A stretch of DNA of 64,000 bases. Origin: Geobacter sp. DSM 9736. Its GTDB lineage: Bacteria; Desulfobacterota; Desulfuromonadia; Geobacterales; Geobacteraceae. Each line of letters starts with the position of its first letter. The stretch's first letter is position 1. Below the pieces are notes generated by a model. It saw only the letters and a list, made by a program, of their open reading frames with translations, had not been told where the DNA came from and did not search any database. A program made the position numbers and the translations under genes. Shown one piece after another: positions 8,680 to 16,600 of this stretch. The stretch spans positions 3,162,753 to 3,226,752 of the forward strand of contig NZ_LT896716.1 in the NCBI RefSeq assembly GCF_900187405.1, written 5' to 3'.

Positions 8680-9156
8680 CTATCCCTCGGGGAGGAAGTG
8701 CTCCTCGTACATGTCTTCGAGAGACTGCAGGTGCCGTGATTCGTCTGCCAGCAGCAGCTCGAAAAGGTTCCCCATGGGAGCACCCGCACAGCCCTGCGAC
8801 ATGCGGCGGTAAAAATCGATGGAATTCGTTTCAAGGTGTATGGCGTATGCCAGTGCTTCCCTCACATCCGAGTCCGGCTTGAGCTCTTTCTTCGCAAGGA
8901 CGTAGCCGAGGTTCATCGTAGGGACACGCTTTGCCAGCTCCCCTTCACCTTTCATGTGCCCATCGACCAGTGCCTTCTCCAGCTGGTGCTTGTGCTCCAG
9001 TTCGTCGAGGGCCGCATCACGCAGGATTTCCCGTGCATTCTTGTTCTCTACCTTACGGAGCGCATCCAGGTAATGCCGGAAGCCTTCTTCCTCCATCTGT
9101 ACGGCCATCTCCACCGCCGCTTCAAATGTATAACACACATCTCCCTGCTCGGCCAT
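8680..9156 (-). CDS. Rubrerythrin/ferritin-like diiron protein
   Basis: A 158-residue four-helix ferritin-like protein. Candidate diiron ligands occur in the expected four helices: MEEEGFRHY, DELEHKH, ETNSIDFY and DESRHL. There is no rubredoxin C-terminal cysteine pair, so this is a 'rubrerythrin-like' or erythrin form, probably in oxidative-stress or iron handling. The start is the ATG at 9156 (MAEQGD) after GGAGGG; the frame is open 33 codons further upstream but that part has no family resemblance. A terminator follows closely. Confidence 0.83.
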   Translation of the reverse strand: MAEQGDVCYTFEAAVEMAVQMEEEGFRHYLDALRKVENKNAREILRDAALDELEHKHQLEKALVDGHMKGEGELAKRVPTMNLGYVLAKKELKPDSDVREALAYAIHLETNSIDFYRRMSQGCAGAPMGNLFELLLADESRHLQSLEDMYEEHFLPEG

Positions 9157-9220
9157 ATAGCCCTCCTGCCATTGGAAATAGGGAACTTTTAACACAACGG
9201 GGTGAGGAAAAACAAGTGCA

Positions 9221-12200
9221 TTATGCATTGCTACCCGTGGATACCCCCTGATCATCCTTCAGGTTCACCGGAACATAGCGGCAGACGCTGCTGAAGTCGC
9301 AGTACCCGCATTCCGCGGGGGTGACCTGGAAGTCCCCCCCCCTGATCCTGCGTACGATGGCGCACAGCCGGTTGAGGAAATTATCCGTTCCGAGGGTTCT
9401 CCTAATCCCGGGATCGGTATCTAAAAACCCTGTGAAATCTTCCTTTTCGTCTCCTCTAAACTTCTTTTCCAGGACGGCCGATTTGCGCAGCAGCCAGTAG
9501 CATGCCGCAAAATCCGACGGCTTTCCCACCCCTTCCGTTTCCAGAAGTTGAGCAGCGGCCAGCAGGTATACCGGTATCTGGAAAGAAGTATCTCCGAGAC
9601 TGCTTTTCTTCAGGAGAGTCCTGAACTTGTCTCCATTGCCGCTCACCTTATAGTCTACCACCTTGACGCATTGTCGCGATTTATCAATGTCGATCCGGTC
9701 GATCTGTCCGCAGAGAAGGATCGATTCGCCCGTTTCGTCGGCGACTTGAAGGGGCGGGTCTATTTTGTGTTCAAAGGCGTAAGGGATGAAGGGGGACTCT
9801 GTAGCGACCTCCAGTTCTACAAGCCGTTCGAGGAGTGGCAGAAGAGACTCCTTCTCCATTTCCCACAGGAGAGATTCCCCGGTATGCCTGTTTTCCTCCC
9901 ACCACCTGAAGGCGCCAGAAGCCACTTCGTGCAAGATCCGGAGTGCTTCTTGAAGGTCGCGGAGAGGGAGGCGTTCCTCGCGCTGCATCCGCAGGAAGAA
10001 CTCCTTAAGCACCAGGTGAGCCAATGAGCCTACGTCCCGCGTTTCCAGTTCGATGTCCGGCTTTTCCTGCACGTCAACCCGGAGGAGCCTGCGCATGAAG
10101 TAGCGGAATGGGCACGTTGCGTACTCCTCCAAGGATGTCGGAGTGAAGCAGCGGCCTTCGGGGGAGCTGTAATATGAAGCCAGCTCCTCCACCGCCGCAG
10201 GGCCGGCAAGCCTTCCAGTGCGGGGCCCGGCGGTAAAGTCACGCGTCCGGCGATCAGAGGCGGAGAAGAAGAGTTCCCGTTCCGCTTCGACTTCGGCATT
10301 TGCGTTAATTCGTGCCGCGGCCGGGAGCATTTCCGCCGGGAGCCGGGACGGCTCCAGCAGCCGCCTGAGCGCCAGAGAGTTCAGGAGTTCTTCCGGCTCC
10401 ATGCACTCCTCGGGCTCGGGGGTCAGGTTTGTGACGGAACTTCGCTCTTCGCGGAGCTGGATCTTATCCAGGATCTCTTCCAGGTAGGGGGAGGGAAGAA
10501 GCTGGTTGCCACGGCTGTCGGCGTAACAGTAGGAAAAAGTCAGGGATTCCGTCGCACAGGAAACGGCAAGCCAGAAAAGAAGCGGCTCTTCCTCACCTTT
10601 TTCCCTGGCGGTTCGCAGCCACCTCGTGCCGGCAAGGCGCCGGAGGAGAAGCTTGTCGCTGTCCTTCAGCAGAGCATGCCCCTGGTGAGGCGCAGGGCAT
10701 ACTCCTTCGTTGAGCCCTCCGACAAAGAGGTGCGGAAAGGAGAGACCCCGTGCATCGCGAAAGTTCAGGATGGAAACTCCGGAAGAGCGTTCGCCGCTCA
10801 GGCACACCCCCTCCATTCCCTCTCGGAGCAGCTCCAGGTATTCTCCTGAAGTGACGGCCCTGTCAGCGGTGCCGACTACGGCAGCGTCACGTGCCACATC
10901 CTTCAGGAGCTGCTGCAGCAGCGCGATGGCTGACGCGTCCCTCTTCAGGATACGCCGGTCGGTGCTGCTGATTCCCCTCTCGAAGATATGGTATTTTTTT
11001 ATGAATCTTTCGAGGAGGAGGGTGAAATCCGCTACGGTCCTGCTTCCCCTGAACGCGCGGATGTCGGTCAGCAGGGGAACGAGCATGCGTCGCACCCGTT
11101 CCTCGCGGGACGAGTCTTTTCCCTTGGTTTTAAACCTGGCGATTAGACGTCCGATTTTTTCTTCAGCAGTCCCCAGGCTGTCGTTGATGTATCCTGAGCC
11201 GCTGAGAACCTGCTCCACCTCTCCGGCGCGAGGCTCTTCCTGGAATGAAAGGTAGGAGGAGCCGCACAGACCTGCCAGCTCCTCCCGGGAGATATCGGAT
11301 TTGAGGGCGACAAGGGGGGAGAGGGCGGCCCGCACAAGTGCCGCCGTAGCCAGCGGTGCTCCTCTGCGGTAGGAGACGGGTATGGAGAAGCGTCGGCATA
11401 CGTCTTCCATCATCTCTTCGTACATTTCGAGGGTCCTGAAGCAGACAGCTATGCCGGAGGGATCGGCGCCCCCTTCCATGAGCCGCCGTATCCGGCGACC
11501 GATCTCCTCACATTCCCGGTACGGCCCGGGAGCGGCGATCAGTCCGGGGGCCTCGGTCTCAAGCGCAGGCATGTCATCATGTACAGCAGCAAGAAGGGGT
11601 GTGACGAACCTGCCATGCGGTTCCTCGAAGGTAAGTGCAAGGTTGAGGTCGCTGTTGTCCAGGGATTCTACGGCGTCAGCGGTTCGAGCCGCGCAGGCGT
11701 ACACTCCTTCCCGCTCCGGGCTGTAGGGGAGGCGCAGTTCTACGGGAAGCCGTCGTGAGAGCTCCGCCAGGAGTGAAAGCTGCCCGGCGGTAAGGTCGTA
11801 AATGCCATCTACCACTATGGAGTCGAGATCGGTGAAAAGGCCGGGGAGCGTGCCTCCGTCTCTAAGGTGACGGAGCGCCATGATTTCTCCGTCGTGGGCG
11901 TCGATCAGGCCCCGTTCCGCCAGGGTGCGCTCGTACTGGCCGTAGAGCGAAGCCAGATACGTCATCCGTTCAGTGCGGGGCAACCGGGGGAGGTGGGTCA
12001 CGAGGTCGGCTGCCGTGAAGTTGGCCTGCTTCAGTTCACTGATCGCCGAGGCCAGTGCGTCGATGAAGCCGGGAGAGTGCCCCGGACGGCCAGGGCCTTC
12101 TTCTGGCACCGAATATCGGCGGCGGACCAAATCCTCCAGAAGCATCTTCATTCCGATGCCGGAGAGCATTATGCCGCAAGCGCCGGATACGCGGTTTATA

Positions 12201-12397
12201 GAATCGCACAGTCCTCTGAGGGTCAGCGCAGCCGGTCCGCACAGGATGGTATGGGTGGCGAGAGCTTCCCTGGTGCAACGCTCGGCTGCTGCCTGTGAGG
12301 GGACTATGAGGAGCGTCCGTCGGCTGTTGGGCTGGGTAAGATCAAGCATGGTGCGTGCGATTATAGCCGACGCGCAATCGGGTGGCAATCGTTCCAT
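9221..12397 (-). CDS. addB: AddB-like PD-(D/E)XK nuclease subunit
   Basis: A 1058-residue inactivated-helicase/nuclease protein of the AddB type. The N-terminus has a degraded helicase fold (RTLLIVPSQAAAERC) instead of a Walker A lysine. The C-terminus has CPFRYFMRRLL, a PD-(D/E)XK core (GQIDRIDI...VKVVDYK) and a closing ECGYCDFSSVC, giving four Fe-S cysteines as in AddB. It would pair with the protein at 2625-6044 for break resection. The start is uncertain: an ATG at 12349 (MLDLTQP) is a plausible alternative and neither has a convincing RBS. Confidence 0.75.
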   Translation of the reverse strand: MERLPPDCASAIIARTMLDLTQPNSRRTLLIVPSQAAAERCTREALATHTILCGPAALTLRGLCDSINRVSGACGIMLSGIGMKMLLEDLVRRRYSVPEEGPGRPGHSPGFIDALASAISELKQANFTAADLVTHLPRLPRTERMTYLASLYGQYERTLAERGLIDAHDGEIMALRHLRDGGTLPGLFTDLDSIVVDGIYDLTAGQLSLLAELSRRLPVELRLPYSPEREGVYACAARTADAVESLDNSDLNLALTFEEPHGRFVTPLLAAVHDDMPALETEAPGLIAAPGPYRECEEIGRRIRRLMEGGADPSGIAVCFRTLEMYEEMMEDVCRRFSIPVSYRRGAPLATAALVRAALSPLVALKSDISREELAGLCGSSYLSFQEEPRAGEVEQVLSGSGYINDSLGTAEEKIGRLIARFKTKGKDSSREERVRRMLVPLLTDIRAFRGSRTVADFTLLLERFIKKYHIFERGISSTDRRILKRDASAIALLQQLLKDVARDAAVVGTADRAVTSGEYLELLREGMEGVCLSGERSSGVSILNFRDARGLSFPHLFVGGLNEGVCPAPHQGHALLKDSDKLLLRRLAGTRWLRTAREKGEEEPLLFWLAVSCATESLTFSYCYADSRGNQLLPSPYLEEILDKIQLREERSSVTNLTPEPEECMEPEELLNSLALRRLLEPSRLPAEMLPAAARINANAEVEAERELFFSASDRRTRDFTAGPRTGRLAGPAAVEELASYYSSPEGRCFTPTSLEEYATCPFRYFMRRLLRVDVQEKPDIELETRDVGSLAHLVLKEFFLRMQREERLPLRDLQEALRILHEVASGAFRWWEENRHTGESLLWEMEKESLLPLLERLVELEVATESPFIPYAFEHKIDPPLQVADETGESILLCGQIDRIDIDKSRQCVKVVDYKVSGNGDKFRTLLKKSSLGDTSFQIPVYLLAAAQLLETEGVGKPSDFAACYWLLRKSAVLEKKFRGDEKEDFTGFLDTDPGIRRTLGTDNFLNRLCAIVRRIRGGDFQVTPAECGYCDFSSVCRYVPVNLKDDQGVSTGSNA

Positions 12398-12438
12398 GCT
12401 GAGTTAAAATGGGAAGAAAATGATGTCTGGAGGCAGAT

Positions 12439-13323
12439 ATGAAGGTGCTTCTGAGTGGCGGTACCGGTTTTGTCGGAGGCTATGTGCGCAGGGCGCTTCT
12501 GGCGAAGGGGCATAGTGTCAGGGTTCTGGTGCACCGGCATGCGACGGGGATCGGGGATGGGATAGAGCAGGTGACGGGAGATGTTATGCGTCCGCAAACG
12601 TTGGAGGCGGCCGCAGCAGGGTGCGATGCCGTTATCAATCTCGTCGGAATAATACGTGAATTTCCGGCACGCGGAGTGACCTTCGAGGCGCTGCATGTGC
12701 GGGCGACCGAGCACATGGTCCAAAGTGCATTGAAAGCCGGAGCGAGCCGCTACATCCAGATGTCGGCCCTTGGGACACGGCCAGAGGCCGTTTCCGCCTA
12801 CCACCGAACCAAATTCAGGGCGGAAGAGATCGTGCGGGATTCCGGCCTCGATTACACGATATTCCGTCCATCTGTCATCTTCGGAGCCGGTGATGACTTC
12901 ATCAACAAGCTGGCAGGCTTTGTTAAGGCACTTCCCGCAGTCCCTGTAATCGGAAGCGGAAGCTACAGGCTTCAGCCCATCCACGCAGAAGATGTGGCGC
13001 GCTGTTTCGCACTGTCCCTTGAGATGCCGGAGACGAGAGGAGCCACCTATTCCCTTTGCGGTCCGGATCGTGTCACCTACAACGAGCTTCTCGACCTGAT
13101 CGGACGGATTCTCGGGAAGCCGCGGATTGCGAAGCTGCGGAACCCTCTTTTCCTCATGAAGCTGGTTGTTCCTCTTTTCCAGAGGTTTCCTGTTTTCCCT
13201 CTCACCACCGACCAGATAACAATGCTGCTTGAAGAGAGCATTTGCGACGGCGGCTGGAGGAAGATCTTTCCATTTTCTCCCATCCCCCTCGAGGAAGGAA
13301 TTCGAAGCTATCTCTCCAGATGA
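12439..13323 (+). CDS. NAD(P)-binding NDUFA9-like epimerase/dehydrogenase
   Basis: A 294-residue atypical short-chain dehydrogenase of the NDUFA9/complex I-associated type. The N-terminal Rossmann motif SGGTGFVGGYV is intact and a YHRTK sequence supplies the Tyr-Lys pair. The RPSVIFGAGDDFIN block and a hydrophobic C-terminal region are typical of this group, which often binds NAD(P) without known catalysis. RBS GGAGG precedes the ATG. It is divergent from the AddB-like gene and has no obvious partner. Confidence 0.8.
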   Translation: MKVLLSGGTGFVGGYVRRALLAKGHSVRVLVHRHATGIGDGIEQVTGDVMRPQTLEAAAAGCDAVINLVGIIREFPARGVTFEALHVRATEHMVQSALKAGASRYIQMSALGTRPEAVSAYHRTKFRAEEIVRDSGLDYTIFRPSVIFGAGDDFINKLAGFVKALPAVPVIGSGSYRLQPIHAEDVARCFALSLEMPETRGATYSLCGPDRVTYNELLDLIGRILGKPRIAKLRNPLFLMKLVVPLFQRFPVFPLTTDQITMLLEESICDGGWRKIFPFSPIPLEEGIRSYLSR

Positions 13324-13373
13324 TTATCCCCGCCATAAATATGCTTCCCTCTGTTCTCATTCATCAGGTCTTA

Positions 13374-13405
13374 AGCTAAGTGTATAAAAAAACATACACT
13401 TAGCT
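13374..13405. repeat. Perfect 12-bp inverted repeat, candidate activator site
   Basis: AGCTAAGTGTAT (13374-13385) and ATACACTTAGCT (13394-13405) are perfect reverse complements around an eight-base A-rich spacer. The centre is about 73 bases before the start predicted from the sigma-54-like element at 13436, a normal position for an enhancer-binding protein. It could also end the upstream gene's transcript, but there is no T-run. Confidence 0.5.
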
Positions 13406-13435
13406 CCTATCAGTTAATCTAAAATAATTAAAATA

Positions 13436-13452
13436 TTGGCATATATACTGCT
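13436..13452 (+). promoter_or_regulatory. Sigma-54-type -24/-12 promoter
   Basis: TTGGCATATATACTGCT matches the RpoN consensus YTGGCACGN4TTGCW at 10 of its 13 specified positions, with GG and GC separated by exactly ten bases. It lies in an A/T-rich intergenic stretch with the inverted repeat at 13374 upstream. It would start transcription near 13462, giving a leader of about 200 bases before the cytochrome gene. Confidence 0.5.
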
Positions 13453-13506
13453 AAAACCAGAAGCATTGTTAATTAGTTTTATTTATATAGCCGGAGGCAG
13501 GGGGTA

Positions 13507-13551
13507 ATGCTGCGCGCACTACGAGGATGGCTGCTCCGCCCTTTGGCGTAG
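13507..13551 (+). CDS. Possible leader peptide (14 codons)
   Basis: A short frame, MLRALRGWLLRPLA, starts at an ATG nine bases after GGAGG (13493-13497). It is rich in Leu (5) and Arg (3) and its codons run through both 5' arms of the alternative hairpins at 13515-13534, the layout expected of a leader peptide whose translation selects an RNA fold. No family resemblance; chance occurrence is quite possible. Confidence 0.25.
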   Translation: MLRALRGWLLRPLA

Positions 13552-13640
13552 TGCGGCAGCCATTCAGCGCACCAACGGTAATCATCCAGCTCTTATCCTA
13601 TGGAAGCACGGCGGTACCAAAATGATGTGGGAGGCCGCCG
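13515..13640 (+). promoter_or_regulatory. Structured 5' leader with alternative hairpins
   Basis: Two perfect pairings interleave: CGCACTACG (13515-13523) with CGTAGTGCG (13547-13555), and ATGGCTGC (13527-13534) with GCAGCCAT (13556-13563). With no bases between the two 3' arms they can hardly form together, so they look like mutually exclusive folds. A further hairpin, CGGCGG (13609-13614) with CCGCCG (13635-13640), ends five bases before the AAGGGGGG RBS of the cytochrome gene. I do not recognise a known riboswitch class. Confidence 0.45.
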
Positions 13641-13658
13641 ACTCAAGGGGGGTGTAGC

Positions 13659-16600
13659 TTGAACGCTATCAAGCGAGTGGCCATTGTGGTGGGGGTGTTG
13701 GCAGGAGTGTTCGGACAGTGCTCCATCGCTCATGCGGAGCTGCGGTGTTATGACTGCCATGGCGATAGTCGCAACCAGGACATTCGCCCGGTGGATTCAT
13801 CTTTCCGCAACATATCCACCGGCGGTTTCAGCGGAAACCACCGAAGCCACTTGCCGCAGCCTCTCTCCCTCGGCGAGATCGGCCGGTGTGCAGCTTGCCA
13901 TCCAGGTAGCGGCAGCTATAATGCCGGACACCGCAACGGGTTGATCGAAGTTTCCACACGAATAAACGCATCTCCTCTGGAAACCCCATACAAGAACAGA
14001 ACTACGGCCTTTCCTCAGACGTCAACTCCTACTCTTGGAAGCTGCGGCAACGTGAACTGCCATTTCGAATCAGCCAGCCCCACCTGGGGAGGGCCTCCCT
14101 TCGCATCCCCTGCAGGATGCACGGGCTGTCACGGCGCGCCGCCGCAGGACAACAACCATCCCCGACATTTCTCTGCGTTTTCCACCTCCGCCGGCCGGAG
14201 CATCGAAAATATCTGTGTGAAGTGCCATGCCGATCATACAAAAGATGCGAAACCCTTCGCTCATGCCGGTGAAGGGCGGGAGATCGAGGTCAATTTCACG
14301 GCGTTCCCGAACAGCGGCGGCAGCTATGTCGGAGGGAGCACGGCCTATCCGAGCTTCCTTCCCAGCCAGAATCCGCAGAAGACAGGAAGCTGTGTCAATC
14401 TCTACTGCCACAGCGACGGCAATGGCGGAGCTCCAAACCTGGCGGTGAAATGGTCAGATTCCACGGCAACCCGCTGCGATTCGTGCCATCGGGGACGTGG
14501 CAACGATTTCCTGAACATGACCTCGAACGGGCACTCGCGGCTGGTGGGGCCGCAATGGATAAGGAAGTATCCATGCACATACTGCCACAATGCAACTATC
14601 AAGGGGGTCACAGATCAAAACGGCCGGCTGTCGGACGGTTTCGTCAACAAGGAGAAGCACGTCGACGGCACGAGAGATGTTGTTATTGCGCCCAAATGGG
14701 GAATAGTCGGAAGAGAAGCCCCCAGCTACGACGCCTCCACCAAGGTTTGCGACAATGTCTATTGCCACAGCGACGGCACCACCGACCCGGAAACCGTGAG
14801 ACCTTTTGCATGGAACGTCAGGAAGACGGATTGCAATACGTGTCACGGCCATCCCCGCGGCTCCTGCTCGGACAGGAACTCCGGCTGTCATGACGGAAGG
14901 ACGGACGAGAAGGGGAAGATTTGGGTTCTGCCCGAACGCTACCAGTTCGGCAACGTGACGACCTATGCCTGGCCCCCGGGTGAGGAGTGGAAAGCCGCCA
15001 TCCCGATGTTCAAGAACCAGGGTGCCGGTACCGCCCGGGCCAATTCCCATGCCCGGCACACCGAGACGAGCTTTACCTGCGACAACTGCCACTCCTCGAC
15101 GACCATCAACGGGACCTGCACCGACTGCCATGCCGGCGTGGTGCCTGTCGGCAAGATGAGCGAGGTGTCCCATCTCAACCCTGACTTCCACGTCAACAAG
15201 ACGAAGGACGTTTTCTTCAGAGATGGGGGGACCTACAACAATATTACGAAAGCCTGCTCCGGGACCGTATGCCACACCGGGGGCGCGGACCCCATATGGG
15301 GGGAGGCGGACCGGCCGATCATATGCCTCAGCTGCCATGGCACGAGCGGCGGCGACACCGACGACTTCCAGGCCTTCAACAACGTCCAGGGGAGGGTGAA
15401 CATGACAGAATGGTTCACCACCGGGCATGGCAGGTACTCAACGTCCGGAAGGTATCCCTCATCGGGTAACCCGGCAGCCAACTTCCCCGGAAACCCCTGC
15501 TGGTATTGCCACGACAACACGGTGCTGCACAAGGACGGGAACAACCCGTTCCGGCTTCGCATCCATCCCCAGTTCACAAAGCGGTACGAAAAAGAGTGCC
15601 GCTACTGCCACATGGAGGGGAATGACGATGAATGTCTGGGCTGTCACTACTCCCCAGGTTCGCTAGCGCTTCAGATGAACTACTCCTCGGTACGGTCGAA
15701 GCACGGGGGGGTCGTCTACACCTCCGGGTGCCGTGTCAGCTGCCATCTCACCGACGCCACGCTTCACAAATCGGGCTCGCCGCTCTGGAGCAAGGAGCAG
15801 AACGATGATGTGAAGAACCAATACCTGATGATGGGTGTGTGTCTGCAGTGCCATGACGACGATACCGGGGGGCAGTGCACGGGGTGTCATGTCTCGCCAC
15901 CCGACAACCCTTTCAAGTACGAATTGGGCTACGACCCGGGAACGGGGAGAATAAAGCCCAAGAAGGCGCGCGCCTCATCCGTCCACTTCGGGTACAAGCA
16001 CTACCGTGGTTTCGAATCTACCGGCGGCTGGACGAAAGACGCGAACGGCAAGCCTCTCGGGAAGTGGAAAGGGGGCAAGTTCTGCTGGGATTGCCATGAC
16101 CCACATGGCGACAAGAACATCTACATGGTCCAAGACAAGGTGGCCACAGAAACCGACGGCAGGTTCGGCGTTCCTACCAAGAGGGCTGACGTCTCCTTCA
16201 GGCGGCGGGTCGACGGCACCGATTACGCCCGGCAGACCGCCCCATACAACGGAATCTGTAATGTGTGCCATTCCTCCAGCAGCAAGCACTTCACCGCCGT
16301 CAGCGGCGACGGTCACAACGCCGGGAGGGTATGTACTTCGTGCCACGAGCACCGCTTCACCGACAGCCATGCAGACGGAGCCAGCTGCAACAGTTGCCAT
16401 TTCAACAAGCCCGTTCCGCGGCACTCCGGCTTCGGCCTTCCGAGGGATTGTGTGAAGTGCCATGGCGGGGCCATCGGCAAGCGGATGGACGTCATGACGC
16501 AATTCAGGGCGAAATCACACCACGTCCAGGGGGTCCCTATCACGAACAAGCAGTGCTACGCCTGCCACTGGGAATCGACGGAGTTGGGCCTGATCGACGT

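Noticed and set aside
13460-13658. GEMM (cyclic dinucleotide) riboswitch before the cytochrome
   Set aside because: Expected from Geobacter biology, but the conserved GEMM core segments (the CGCAAAGCC-type and GGTAGGTAGC-type blocks) are absent.
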